DNA of 64,000 nt. It comes from Salvelinus alpinus. Lineage: Eukaryota > Chordata > Actinopteri > Salmoniformes > Salmonidae. The notes under the pieces were generated by a model. That model was not told the DNA's origin. It ran no database searches and saw nothing but the letters and a program-made list of their open reading frames with translations. Location of the stretch: the NCBI RefSeq assembly GCF_045679555.1, contig NC_092094.1:31340552-31404551 (forward strand), given 5' to 3'. The position numbers and the translations under genes are program-made. Positions 11,475 to 26,227 of the stretch are shown piece by piece (the stretch's first letter is position 1; the number at the start of each line of letters is the position of its first letter).

Positions 11475-12975
11475 TTGAGTGTATGTAAACTTCTGACCCA
11501 CTGTGAATGTGATGAAAGAAATAAAAGCTGAAATAAATCATTCTCTCTACTATTATTCTGACATTTCACATTCTTAAAATAAAGTGGTGATCCTAACTGA
11601 CCTAAAACAGGGAATTCTTACTTTTAAATGTCAGGAATTGTGAAACTGAGTTTAAATGTATTTCAAATACATTTATAAAGCCCTTCTTACATCAGCTGAT
11701 GTCACAAAGTGCTTTACAGAAACCCAGTCTAAAACCCCAAACAGCAAGCAATGCTGGTGTAGAAGCACGGTGGCTAGGAAAAACTCCCTAGAAAGGCCAG
11801 AACCTAGGAAGAAACCTAGAGAGGAACCGGGCTATGAGGAGTGGCCAGTCCTCTTCTGGCTGGGCCGGGTGGAGATTTTAACAGAACATGGCCAAGATGT
11901 TCAACTGTTCATAGATGACCAGCAGGGTCAAATAATAATAATCACAGTGGTTGTCGAGGGTGGAACAGGTCAGCATCTCAGGAGTAAATGTCAGTTGGCT
12001 TTTCATAGCCGATCATTCAGAGTATTTCTACTGCTCTTGCTGTCTCTAGAGAGTTGAAAACAGCAGGTCTGGGACAGGTAGCATGTCCGGTGAACAGGTC
12101 AGGGTTCCATAGCTGCAGGCTGAACAGTTGAAACTGGAGCAGCAGTACGGCCAGGTGGACTGGGAACGGCAAGGAGTCATCAAGCCAGGTTGTCTTGAGG
12201 CATGGTCCTAGGGCTCAGGTCCTCCGAAAGAGAGAATTAGAGAGAGCATACTTAAATTCACACAAGACACCGAATAAGACAGGAGAAATACTCCAGATAT
12301 AACAGACTGAACCTAGCCCCCCGACACATAAGCTACTGCAGCATAAATACTGGCGGCTGAGACAGGATGGGTCGGGAGACACCGTGGCCCCATCCGACGA
12401 TACCCCCGGACAGGACCAAACAGGCAGGATATAACCCCATTCACTTTGCCAAAGCACAGCCCCCACACCACTAGAGGGATATCTTCAATCACCAACTTAC
12501 CATCCTGAGACAAGGTCGAGTATAGCCCACAAAGAGCTCCGCTACGGCACAACCCAAGGGGTGGCGCCAACCCGGACAGGAAGATCACGTCAGTGACTCA
12601 ACCCACTCAAGTGACGCACCCCTCCTAGGGATGGCATGGAAGAGCACCAGTAAGCCAGCGACTCAGCCCCTGTAATAGGGTTAGAGGCACAGAATCCCAG
12701 TGGAGAGAGGGGAACCGGCTAGGCAGAGACAGCAAGGGCGGTTCGTTGCTCCAGTGCCTTTCCGTTCACCTTCACACTCCTGGGCCAGACTACACTCAAT
12801 CATAGGACCTATGACTTAAAGGTTGAGACCGAGTCTGCGTCTGTCACATGGGTAGGCAGACCATTCAATAAAAATTGAGCTCTATCGGAGACAGCCCTAC
12901 CTCCAGCTGTTTGCTTAGAAATTCTGGGGACAGTAAGGAGGCCTGCGTCTTGTGACCGTAGCGTACGTGTAGGTA

Positions 12976-14582
12976 CAGTGGGGAGAACAAGTATTTGATA
13001 CACTGCCGATTTTGAAGGTTTTCCTACTTACAAAGCATGTAGAGGTCTGTAATTTGTATCATAGGTACACTTCAACTGTGAGAGACGGAATCTAAAACAA
13101 AAATCCAGAAAATCACATTGTATGATTTTTAAGTAATTAATTTGCATTTTATTGCGTGACATAAGTATTTGATCACCTACCAACCAGTAAGAATTCCGGC
13201 TCTCACAGACCTGTTAGTTTTTCTTTTAGAAGCCCTCCTGTTCTCCACTCATTACCTGTATTAACTTCACCTGTTTGAACTCGTTACCTGTATAAAAGAC
13301 ACCTGTACACACACTCAATCAAACAGACTCCAATCTCTCCACAATGGCCAAGACCAGAGAGCTGTGTAAGGACATCAGGGATAAAATTGTAGACCTGCAC
13401 AAGGCTGGGATGGGCTACAGGACAATAGGCAAGCAGCTTGGTGAGAAGGCAACAACTGTTGGCGCAATTATTAGAAAATGGAAGAAGTTGAAGATGACGG
13501 TCAACCACCCTCGGTCTGGGGCTCCATGCAAGATCTCACCTCGTGGGGCATCAATGATCATGAGGAAGGTGAGGGATCAGCCCAGAACTACACGGCAGGA
13601 CCTGGTCAATGACCTGAAGAGAGCTGGGACCACAGTCTCAAAGAAAACCATTAGTAACACACTACGCCGTCATGTATTGAAATCCTGCAGCGCACGCAAG
13701 GTCCCCCTGCTCAAGCCAGCGCATTTCCAGGCCCGTCTGAAGTTTGCCAATGACCATCTGGATGATCCAGAGGAGGAATGGGAGAAGGTCATGTGGTCTG
13801 ATGAGACAAAAATAGAGCTTTTTGGTCTAAACTCCACCCGCCGTGTTTGGAGGAAGAAGAAGGTTGAGTACAACCCCAAGAACACCATCCCAACCGTGAA
13901 GCATGGAGGTGGAAACATCATTCTTTGGGGATGCTTTTCTGCAAAGGGGACAGGACGACTGCACCATATTGAGGGGAGGATGGATGGGGCCATGTATCGC
14001 GAGATCTTGGCCAAAAACCTCCTTCCCTCAGTAAGAGCATTGAAGATGGGTCGTGGCTGGATCTTCCAGCATGACAACGACCCGAAACACACAGCCAGGG
14101 CAACTAAGGAGTGGCTCCGTAAGAAGCATCTCAAGGTCCTGGAGTGGCCTAGCCAGTCTCCAGACCTGAACCCAATAGAAAATCTTTGGAGGGAGCTGAA
14201 AGTCCGTATTGCCCAGCGACAGCCCCGAAACCTGAAGGATCTGGAGAAGGTCTGTATGGAGGAGTGGGCCAAAATCCCTGCTGCAGTGTGTGCAAACCTG
14301 GTCAATAATTACAGGAAACGTATGATCTTTGTAATTGCAAACAAAGGTTTCTGTACCAAATATTAAGTTCTGCTTTTCTGATGTATCAAATACTTATGTC
14401 ATGCAATAAAATGCAAATTAATTACTTAAAAATCATACAATGTGATTTTCTGGATTTTTGTTTTAGATTCCGTCTCTCACAGTTGAAGTGTACCTATGAT
14501 AAAAATTACAGACCTCTACATGCTTTGTAAGTTGGAAAACCTGCAAAATCGGCAGTGTATCAAATACTTGTTCTCCCCACTG
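12976..14582 (+). mobile_element. Complete Tc1-like transposon, apparently intact
   Basis: 1607 bp with TA at both borders (12974-12975, 14583-14584). The terminal inverted repeats are about 200 bp long and differ at only about four positions by eye. Outer repeats start CAGTGGGGAGAACAAGTATT; an inner copy of the motif (GACATAAGTATTTGATCAC near 13157; inverse near 14385) gives the IR/DR layout. The transposase frame is uninterrupted. It is inserted into the LINE sequence GTAGG|TA|TGTACGG, which reads continuously once the Tc1 is removed. Confidence 0.95.
13344..14366 (+). CDS. Tc1 transposase, full length, 340 aa
   Basis: Cut-and-paste transposase acting in the nucleus on its own TIRs. The ATG at 13344 gives [20 protein letters not shown], the usual Tc1 start. 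Residues 5-110 form the paired helix-turn-helix DNA-binding region with a linker around HPRSGAP (55-61). The catalytic domain has D153 in [12 protein letters not shown]244 in [11 protein letters not shown] and E279 in [11 protein letters not shown], with 34 residues between D244 and E279 (DD34E). The C-terminus is CTKY. There is no stop or frameshift and the length is exactly that of the family, unlike every other Tc1 transposase in this window. A TATA-like GTATAAAAGAC lies about 50 bp upstream at 13292-13302. Whether it is still active cannot be judged from sequence alone. Confidence 0.95.
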   Translation: MAKTRELCKDIRDKIVDLHKAGMGYRTIGKQLGEKATTVGAIIRKWKKLKMTVNHPRSGAPCKISPRGASMIMRKVRDQPRTTRQDLVNDLKRAGTTVSKKTISNTLRRHVLKSCSARKVPLLKPAHFQARLKFANDHLDDPEEEWEKVMWSDETKIELFGLNSTRRVWRKKKVEYNPKNTIPTVKHGGGNIILWGCFSAKGTGRLHHIEGRMDGAMYREILAKNLLPSVRALKMGRGWIFQHDNDPKHTARATKEWLRKKHLKVLEWPSQSPDLNPIENLWRELKVRIAQRQPRNLKDLEKVCMEEWAKIPAAVCANLVNNYRKRMIFVIANKGFCTKY

Positions 14583-14832
14583 TATGTACGGCAGGACCAA
14601 ATCGGAAAGATGGGTAGGAGCAAGCCCATGTAATGCTTTGTAGGTTAGCAGTAAAACCTTGAAATCAGCCCTTGCCTTAACAGGAAGCCAGTGTAGAGAG
14701 GCTAGCACTGGAGTAATATGATAACATTTTTTGGTTATAGTCAAGATTCTAGCAGCTGTGTTTAGCACTAACTGAAGTTTATTTAGTGCTTTATCCGGGT
14801 AGCCGGAAAGTAGAGCTTTGCAGTAGTCTAAC

Positions 14833-15712
14833 TGTAGAAAAGGCCCATGGAGTTGGTGGAATAATCCTTTAATTCATGGCCACTTACTCAGCTGGGCCAC
14901 GGGCGCTTTATTAGGTCAGGTGGCAATGACCGACAGATCTCATCCACATAAAAGGAGGAAAACGGCATCGCCTGATCTCGCTGCTTTCTCTTCCTTAACT
15001 CCGTCTGCTCGAGAAGTTCTGTGCGTCCATGAATCCACGTAAGTCCACCGACTCTGTTACCTTTCATCTGAACTATCTGTAGCGATCGGGAGAGTGGGCC
15101 ATCAGTTATTGTTTATAGTTATTATCGCGGAGCGCGGCTTGGAGCGCACGCTTCAAACATATGGTGTAATGTGAATTGTAAATGATCGCGGCCATACGGA
15201 TCCGCATAGGCCAATTATGCAATCGATATGGTTAATATGTAATTAAATTAATTACATGTACACATGGGAACAATTGAAAGGGTGAAATGAGAAACGTCAT
15301 TGTTTGCTAACTGATCGACTTTGATATCAAACTAAAGGGGATTATAGATTGAATGACCATTCACTGTTTGTATTTATTTCATGATTATGATAAATAGTTA
15401 AGAGCCTAAATGACTCACGGGTGATTACTATTGACTTCTTAATGAACTGGATTGTTGAATTCCCTAATTATGTTAATAATGAATGATTGTTATGATTTGA
15501 TCTTTGTGATTATGAATTTTATTGGATACATGTTATTTGTTTCCTTTGTTATGCAGCACAGACTACTCAGTAAATATACCACTTTATGGTTAAAGGAATT
15601 CCTGCCTCAGTCTCATCCATTCTTCTGTCACCTGACACATGACCACCTGTTCACCTTCACTGTCAGTCATCCTACCTGTCCAGCTACCCACACAGATTCC
15701 ACTAATCTTTCA
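14833..15712 (+). repeat. Solo LTR, 880 bp, inside the LINE
   Basis: Begins TGTAGAAAAGGCCC and ends AATCTTTCA, flanked by the 5-bp duplication CTAAC (14828-14832 and 15713-15717). Removing it restores the LINE sequence CAGTAGTCTAAC followed by CTAGAGGTGAC. A TATA-like ACATAAAAGG lies near 14946. No internal coding region; orientation is assigned from the TATA motif only. Confidence 0.75.
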
Positions 15713-15929
15713 CTAACCTAGAGGTGACAAAAGCATGGATACATTTTTCTGCATAATTTTTGGACAGAAAGTTTCTGATTTTTGCAATTTTAGGTAAATG
15801 GAAAAAGCTGTCCTTGAAACAGTCTTGATATGTTCGTCAAAAGAGAGATCAAGGTCCAGAGTAACGCCGAGGTCCTTCACAGTATATTTGAGACGACTGT
15901 ACAACCATCAAGATGAATTGTCAGATTCA

Positions 15930-16106
<177 letters not shown>

Positions 16107-16421
16107 TCAGTGAAAGTTAACATAATGTTTCCGATTTACATCACCAAGAGGTAAAATGTATAGTGAAAACAATAGTGGTCCTAAAACGTAACCTTGAGGA
16201 ACACCGAAATGTACAGTTGATTTGTTAGAGGACAAACCATCCACAGAGACAAACTGATATCTTTCTGACAGATAAGATCTAAACCAGGCCAGAACTTGTC
16301 CGTGTAGACCAATTTGGGTTTCCAATCTCTCCAAAAGAATTTGGTGATTGATGGTATAAAAAGCAGCACTAAGGTCTAGTAGCATGAGGACAGATGCAGA
16401 GCCTCGATCCGACGCCATTAA

Positions 16422-18082
<1,661 letters not shown>

Positions 18083-18593
18083 TTATTACTGCCACTTTTA
18101 GGGAGTTTGGTACACATCCGGTGGATAGAGAGCCGTTTATTATGTTCAACATAGGAGGGCCAAGCACAGGAAGCAGCTCTTTTAGTAGTTTAGTTGGAAT
18201 AGGGTCCAGTATGCAGCTTGAAGGTTTAGAGGCCATGATTATTTTCATCAGTGTGTCAAGAGATATAGTACTAAAACACTTGAGTGTCTCCCTTGATCCT
18301 AGGTACTGGCAGAGTTGTGCAGACTCAGGACAACTGAGCTTTGGAGGAATACGCAGATTTAAAGAGGAGTCCGTAATTTGCTTTCTAATGATCATGATCT
18401 TTTCCTCAAAGAAGTTCATGAATTTATCATTGCTGAAGTGAAAGCCATCCTCTCTTGGGGAATGCTGCTTTTTAGTTAGCTTTGCGACAGTATCAAAAAT
18501 ACATTTTGGATTGTTCTTATTTTCCTCAATTAAGTTGGAAAAATAGGATGACTATTTGGCTAAGGTGTATGTAAACTTCCAGCATCAACTGTA

Positions 18594-19541
18594 GATATCA
18601 ATAATAAGTTATATCCGTGTCACCGTAGACTACACTGCTTTCATCCTTACCTCCAAGCGTTTATTAAAATTGGATAATTTTTGGATGCCGACAGCAGTCG
18701 CACCATTGGAAGATATAGCTTGTACTGTAGCCTACAAAAGCCTATTCCTGCTCTTTTCCCGCTATCCATCAAACACATTTGGTGTGTCATCATAGTGGTC
18801 TCTGACTTGTGGTCAGAAATTTAAACTTGCGCCTTTTTTCAATGCTGATTTGAATGTCATTGTGAAAACAGGGAAGTTTTTTCCGCAAACCACCTTTCTG
18901 AATATAAAAGTAATCCGTAATCATCTAGTTTTTAAAAAGTATCTGCAATCTGATTACAATATTTTTGCTGGTAACGGATTACAGTAACCAGTTTTTTTGT
19001 AAAACCCTTACATGTAATTCGTTAGACCCCCAGGGCCAGGACTGAGCAGCCCAGCAGCTAGGGACTGCCTGAATATGTATCTCCCCTGACTTGGCATGTT
19101 TTCAATACAGACTTCTTTTTGTCATACTGTATTCCATATAAGGCATCCAGATCTTATGAAAGTTGCCCAGTATACCCTTAGTCTGGTAATAAATCAAATC
19201 TAGTGATACATAACTTGATATTGTGCCATCCATTATGACATTGCGGGAGGATAACCAACATTCCAGTTAATGACAATGCATTTCTTAGATGATTGTTATC
19301 AAACAAAACTGTGTAACCAGTCTCCAGTATCAACATTACAAGTATCAACATTACAAGCAAACAAAAACAGGGAGAAGAGAGAATCTGTAGACATGCTGAG
19401 ATAAAATATATACTCATCCAGAATTTAGCCAGCCTTTGCAAGACCATAACATATGCAAATATATTCCCTTTTGTGTTTTACACTTCCACCAGAGGAATGA
19501 CATTTCTGAGTGCATTTTATTCAGTTACACTGGAATATATA
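18594..19541. other. Intergenic, no gene recognised
   Basis: Contains a short repeat-like segment (AAAGTAATCCGTAATCATCT, then GGTAACGGATTACAGTAAC, 18908-18990) resembling a dispersed vertebrate repeat. Two adjacent copies of AGTATCAACATTACAAG lie at about 19326-19359. Nothing else was recognised. Confidence 0.4.
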
Positions 19542-20042
19542 CTGAACAAAAATATGAATGCAGCATGCACCAATTTCATTGATTTCACTGAGTTACAGTT
19601 CATATGAGAATTAGTCAATTTAAAGAAATTCATCAGGCCCTAATCTATGGATTTCACATGATTGGGAATACAGATACGCATCTGTTGATCACAGATACCT
19701 TTAAAAAAATGGGTCACACAATGGGCCTCAGGATGTCGTCACAGAATTTTTGTGCATTCAAATTGGCATCGATAAAATGCAATTATGTTCGTTGTCCATA
19801 GCTTATGCCTGCCCATACCATAACCCCACTAACATCATGGGGCACTCCGTTCACAATGTTGACATCAGCAAACCGCTCGCCCACACAATGTGGCTGTGGT
19901 TGTGAGGCCGGTAAACAACTTTGTGCAGAACATTTGAAGGAGATACGTTTTTTTGTGCAAATGAAACATTTCAGGGATCTATTTTTCAGCTCATGAAACA
20001 TGGGACCAACACTTTACATGTTGCGTTTATATTTTTGTTCAG
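19542..20042 (-). mobile_element. Internally deleted Tc1-like element
   Basis: Both ends carry the same inverted terminus (CTGAACAAAAATATGAATGC at left, inverse of CTGAACAAAAATATAAACGC at right) with TA before the left end. On the minus strand a fragment encodes the Tc1 piece NGVPHDVSGVMVWAGISYGQ (about 19800-19855). At about 500 bp it is a deletion derivative of the family also present at 54508. Confidence 0.82.
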
Positions 20043-20118
20043 TGTAGTACGTTTTATGGATGGTTTTAAACAGCAGTAATTTATGTCTGAGATTATATGA
20101 ACATGACTGGGCATTCTA

Positions 20119-20355
20119 TCATATCTGTATCCATTCATCATCATCAATAGCTTCTAACAAGTCTTCCTCACATTTGACATGCTTTGTGTCATTGGGAAAT
20201 GCCTCTATCAACCCTTGTTACAGTTTGGAAATCAATTTTGAAGTTTTGTCAGGCATCAATTTTGAAGTTTTGTCAGGCTGCCTTAAAATAGTTCCAATCT
20301 TTGAAGCATCTGGCTTGTCCGGTGTTTGCTGCACAGAGAGATTAAAGTGTTGTGT
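20119..20355 (-). pseudogene. Unidentified C-terminal exon relic
   Basis: On the minus strand, after an acceptor-like tract TTTTTGCAG, there is a frame of 79 codons ending EEDLLEAIDDDEWIQI and a TGA stop. It reads like the acidic, Trp-containing end of a normal protein rather than a transposon. The frame is broken by one TAA (SKL*QGLIEAF) and by a 24-bp tandem duplication that repeats PDKTSKLM. No family was recognised. It could be a decayed host exon, a processed pseudogene fragment, or chance. Confidence 0.3.
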
Positions 20356-21139
20356 CTGCAAAAATTCACCTCAGGTCAGTCACAGACTGGTCTTCCCTGG
20401 TTGCCTGACTCTGCTGAGACCCGTCATTATCTGATCCTCCTAAGATGAGGCATGACAAAGAATGACCTTGGTGTACATTTATGCATTATATTATCCAATA
20501 ATATAATCAATGGTTTAATAATTGAAATTACTATTATTCCCAGATCCCAGATTGTAGCATTAAGCTGCTGTCCTGTAGCTACTGTAGGTCTATCCATCAA
20601 CTGAAGATGGAACTTTGTATAATTTTATATTGTTAATATATATATCGTTAATATACTGCAAAATTCACATAAGCTCCATAGACCTGTCTTCCCTGACTGT
20701 CTGATCCTACACCTGTCACCATCTGATCCTGCTAAGACATGATGTTCATAGTGTTGTGTATTGACGGTGCACCACGACAGTGAAGCCTGTAGAGCTGTTT
20801 ATTACTGTGTCAGTGTTAAAAGTGGGGAATTAGCTAGGGAAACTAACAAATCAATAACATTACATTGTTATACTGATTCTAATAAAAACTCACATTGCAC
20901 CAAATAAAAATCACAATTATCGGTCTTCAATTATTTGGCCGCTGGTTTCAGCGTTTGATTCGGGCCTATTGTGAATGAGGCAAAAATAATACTTACTTTT
21001 GGCCATCTCTCTCTCTAATTGTACATCTAGCTAGCTAATTCATTCACCTCAGTCAAGAGGGGATGAAACATAAGCCAACGTTACATGTTAGTTACACTAC
21101 TAGCTCAGCACTGGGAATAAACCGTTTCGTTTTTTTTCT
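20356..21139. other. Intergenic with a diverged internal duplication
   Basis: A segment near 20388-20450 (GGTCTTCCCTGGTTGCCTGA...) recurs in diverged form at 20681-20745 (TGTCTTCCCTGACTGTCTGA...). No gene, RNA or transposon was recognised. Confidence 0.35.
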
Positions 21140-21667
21140 CTTGTTAGAAATAGGGGGCGCCCTTTTCACTTTTGGATAAAATCGTGTCCAATTTAAACGG
21201 CCTCATACTCTGTCCTAGATCATATGATATGCATATTATTATTACTATTGGATAGAAAACACTCTGAAGTTTCTAAAATATGCACATTTTCGAACAAAAC
21301 ATAAATGTATTGTATAACATGATATCATAAGACTGTCATCTGATGAAGTTGTTCAAAGGTTAGTGATTAATTTTATCTCTATTTGTGGGTTTTGTGAAAG
21401 CTATCTTTACGGTGAAAAAATGGCGTTGTGTTTTGGGCTATTGTGGTGAGCTAACATAAATATATGTTGTGTTTTCGCTGTAAAACATTTTAAATATCGG
21501 ACATGTTGGCTGGATTCACAAGACGTTTGTCTTTCATTTGCTGTATTGGACTTGTGATTTCATGAAATTATATTATATTATATCCCTGTGGCGCTAGGCT
21601 AGGCTATGCTAGTCAGCGTTTCTGATGAGAATGATCCCGGATCCGGGATGGGTAGTCCAGAAAGGGT
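21140..21667 (+). mobile_element. TTAA-family non-autonomous element, short copy
   Basis: Shares the family order seen at 43228-45224: start TTAGAAATAGGGGGCGC, then ATTGGATAGAAAACACTCTG, GACTGTCATCTGATGAAGTT, GTTTTCGCTGTAAAACATTT, and the end GCTAGGCTATGCTAGTCAGC followed by CCCGGATCCGGGAT. The borders are approximate because no clean TTAA is visible. Confidence 0.6.
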
Positions 21668-22178
21668 AAAAACAGCAGTTACCTTGCCAGCTACATCAGT
21701 CAACTAAAGAGTACCCAGTTTCTGCTCTGCTTGCTTTTACAACTGTGAGAAAGAGTGCAACACAAACACTGACAGCAGCTGCCTCTGTTCAACTCTTCTG
21801 TGCTGGTCCAGCCAGCCTTTCGGAAGCTTTGCCTTCACTCAGCCTGTCCGCCCGCTCTGTGGTGTACGCACAGTCCTAAATCCAGCTGTCTGAAACCGCC
21901 AAACAGCCTACCTGACCGCTCTAAGGCGTCTGCATAGTCCTAAAGTACACTGATGCTGTTTTTGGTATCACAGTGCAATGATAAAACTGGGGGGGAGAAA
22001 AATGCAATTTCAGAATGTGGGGGGTCATGACCACCCCGTCCCCAGTGAAAGTTGCGCCCCTTCTGAAAGCACTGAATGGTCTGAGCCAGTATCTGTGTGT
22101 TAGAGACCTCATGAATCTTCTTGTTGTTACCACCTTATTCATAGGCAGCGCACACAGTAGGATGGGTCGATCAGTTGA
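21668..22178. other. Intergenic, nothing recognised
   Basis: No convincing gene or repeat boundary. It contains a short duplication of GCCTGTCCGCCCGCTCTG-like text with CGCACAGTCCTAA and GCATAGTCCTAA (about 21845-21945). Confidence 0.3.
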
Positions 22179-22182
22179 TTAA

Positions 22183-22904
<722 letters not shown>

Positions 22905-24469
22905 AAAATGCCTTACAACCTGGAATTAAAATAGATTTTTGGGAGGTTTGTATCATTTGATTTACACAACATGCCTACCACTTTGAAGATGCAAAATATT
23001 TTTCATTGTGAAACAAACAAGAAATAAGACAAAACAGAACTTGAGCACGCATTACTATTTGCCTCCCCAAAGTTAATACTTTGTAGAGCCACTTTTTGCA
23101 GCAATTACAGCTGCAAGTCTCTTGGGGTATGTCTCTATAAGCTTGGCACATCTAGCCACTGGGATTTTTGCCCATTCTTCAAGGCATAACTGCTCCAGCT
23201 CCTTCAAGTTGGATGGGTTCCGCTGGTGTACAGCAATCTTTAAGTCATACCACAGATTCTCAATTGGATTGAGGTCTGGTCTTTGAGTAGGCCATTCCAA
23301 GACATTTAAATGTTTCCCCTTAAACCATTCACGTGTTGCTTTAGCAAAATGCTTAGTGTCATTGTCCTGCTGGAAGGTGAACCTCCGTTCCAGTCTCAAA
23401 TCTCTGGAAGACTGAAACAGGTTTCCCTCAAGAATTTCCCTGTGTTTAGCGCCATCCATCATTCCTTCAATTCTGACCAGTTTCCCAGTCCCTGCTGACG
23501 AAAAACATCCCACAGCATGACGCTGCCACCACCATGCTTCACTGTGGTGATGGTGTTCTCGGGTGATGAGAGGTGTTGAGTTTGCGCCAGACATAGCGTT
23601 TTTCTTGATGGCCTAAAAGCTCAATTTTAGTATTATCTGACCGAGTACCTTCTTCCATATGTTTAGGGAGTCTCCCACACGCCTTTTGGCAAACACCAAA
23701 CGTGTTTGCTTGTTTTCTTTCTTTAAGCAATGGCTTTTTTTCTGGCCACTCTTCCTTAAAGCCCAGCTCTGTGGAGTGTACGGCTTAGTGGTCCTATGGA
23801 CAGATACTCCAATCTTCGCTGTGGAGCTTTGCAGCTCCTTCAGGGTTTTCTTTGGTCTCTTTGTTGCCTCTGATTAATGCCCTACTTGCCTGGTCTGTGA
23901 GTTTTGGTGGGCGGCCCTCTCTTGGCAGGTTTGTTGTGGTGCCATATTCTTTCCATTTTTTAACAATGGATATAATGGTGCTCCGTGGGATGTTCAAAGT
24001 TTCAATGTTCAAATATTTTTTTATAACCCAACCCTGATCTGTCCTTCTCCACAACTCTGTCCCTGACCTGTTTGAAGAGCTCCTTGGTCTTCGTGGGGCC
24101 CCTTGCTTAGTGGTGTTGCTATCTCTGGGGCATTTCAGAACAGGTGTGTGTATATATACTGAGATCACGTGACACTTAGATTGCACAAATGTGGACTTTA
24201 TTTAACTAATTATGTTACTTCTGAATGTAATTGTTTGGACCAGATTTTATTTAGGGGCTTCATAGCAAAGGGGGTGAATACATATGAACGCACCACTTTT
24301 CCGTTTTGTTTTTCTAAACAAGTAATTTTTTTCATTTCACTTCAACAATTTGGACTATTTTGTGAATGTCCATTACTTGAAATCCAAATAAAAATCCATT
24401 TAAATTACAGGTTATAATACAACAAAATAGGAAAAACGCCAAGGGGATGAATACTTTTGCAAGGAACTG
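22905..24469 (-). mobile_element. Tc1-like element, minus strand, one end truncated
   Basis: The intact terminus is at the right, AGTTCCTTGCAAAAGTATTC in reverse, ending 24469 with TA after it. The left terminus is lost at the junction with the TTAA element. It holds a decayed transposase (next entry). Confidence 0.85.
23073..24186 (-). pseudogene. Tc1 transposase pseudogene
   Basis: Minus-strand pieces in at least three frames. The N-terminal DNA-binding part (24186-23794) has IPRSTIISIVKKWKEYGTT and GRPPKLTDQASRALIR. A middle piece (23730-23539) has the first catalytic Asp in [10 protein letters not shown]. The C-terminal piece (23594-23073) has [28 protein letters not shown] and ends SGSTKY. 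Frameshifts between the pieces make it inactive, although the three catalytic positions are recognisable. Confidence 0.88.
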
Positions 24470-24471
24470 TA

Positions 24472-24960
24472 TGCCCCCTTTATTTATCCTACGGTTCTGA
24501 CTTGGTGTACAGGGAGAACACTGTAAGAATGGCCTATGTTCTGAATTCTACAGCTGTACATTTCAAAAGTGCTGAACAAGTAGGTATATTGACTACGTCC
24601 ATCCTAGCTCGTGTATAAATGTCTTAATCGAAATGATGGATTGCCTCTTATCTGCTTGTCGTCCCTTTATGCCATAGTTTGAACATCTCAATTGTCAATA
24701 GAAACCACATTTGTTTAAGCAAGTCAGCCTGATGAGGCTGAATGAACTGTTTTGCTGCCAGACAAGTCTCCGCTGATAGCCAGGTGTAGCAGTGGTAAGG
24801 TGTTGGGACTGCTGTTGGGAATCTGCTGTTAGGACAGCTTTATGTAGGCCCTAACAGTTTGTGGGCACCTTTTGTCACCATCATAGTGCAAAAATGTATT
24901 GTTTAGTGCTGTGTTGTCTAGTGGCTTTGCTGGCATTCACCCCCCCCCAAAAACATTTTG
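24472..24960 (-). mobile_element. Fragment of the hAT family found at 30821-33060
   Basis: In reverse orientation this stretch matches the left part of the hAT element at 30821-33060. Shared landmarks are the TGTAGGCCCTAACAG, TCTGGCAGC and GACTACGTCC regions, and the CACTGTAAGAATGGCC segment, the inverse of GGCCGTTCTTACAGTG. Neither hAT end is present. The remaining bases to 25493 contain an AT dinucleotide run at 25393-25413 and nothing else recognised. Confidence 0.65.
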
Positions 24961-26227
24961 TTTGCCGCACCAGGATTTACATGCCAGAATTGCCACTGCT
25001 TACGTTAGCTACCTTTCTGGCTGACAATGTTAATCTTTTTTATTACAATATAAAAATGAGAAATCTAGCCGGTGTCGAATGTTTCTAAAATGGAATTGAG
25101 TTATAATCAATCTTGTCCATCATTGTAATTGCATTGGCATCCACAGTCTCAAACTTCTCAAATCTGTTGGGTTGTCACTAGTTACCACAGCCACAAAGTC
25201 TTAGAGCAGATGTTGACGTACCTATGAGAGGGGTTTCTGGGAAATTGAGTTCTATCTAGAAAATAGACTGTATTCTAGCAAGAGGGGTCTACAAACACAC
25301 CTGTACACACACTTACCTAGTGTAATCTATCTGCAATATTAAAGCTGATCTACCCCCTAAAAATAAATATATATTATGCAGTGCAGCTTTAATGATATAT
25401 ATATATATATATGCCCAGACTTTTCACAATATGTTTTACATTTTGTATCATGTAAAATAGTAGCCACTATCGGTAGCCACTGTCAGTTATACCTGTCGTG
25501 TATTGATGTGACATACTGATATATGATGTCACCACATCAGTAAAGGAATAGGGGACTTGTTACATGGATAGTGATGAAGTAAAGACATGTTGAAGTTTAA
25601 CTCTGAGTCTGGTTGATTTAGTTCAGTATAATATCCTAACTTAGCACAAGTTGTAAGTATAGGATTGAACAATGGTGACGAGGATAACTTTTGAAAACAA
25701 TAGTTAAATCTGAAAAGTGAGTTAGTGTGGTCAAGATAGAAAACACTGTGCCAAAGTGTTCACGGATGGTAAAGGATTAATACTATCCGGTGACATTGAT
25801 GCGGTTACAAAACAATGGAGGAGAGCTTTGCTTCTACATCATGCTCAGACAGATGTGCAACACTGAAAACTGGTGAGACAGTTCAGCAATTTCTTACTCG
25901 TCTTTGACAAGTAGCTAAAGATTGTGACTTTGCTGGAGATAAAGACAGTCGTATTGGAGATGCCATACGGAATCTGTGCGCAGAAAACTATTGGAGGAGG
26001 GCCCTGGGCTAACAGGGCCCAGGGCAAATACCCGCCATGCATGTGAGTACAGATGCTAAAGATAAAGAAACTGTGCATCGTGTTTAAAAGGAAGGAAAAG
26101 ACATCAGAGAAGGTGTGCTATCGTTGTTGATGTGCAGATAATTTTACCAATATTTTTTAAAGGACCCTGCTTGTCCAGCACGAGGGCAGACCTGCAAGAA
26201 ATTTAATAGGAAGGACCATATTGAAAA

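Noticed and set aside
13670-14305. 211-codon frame on the minus strand of the intact Tc1
   Set aside because: Shadow of the transposase gene in the opposite strand.
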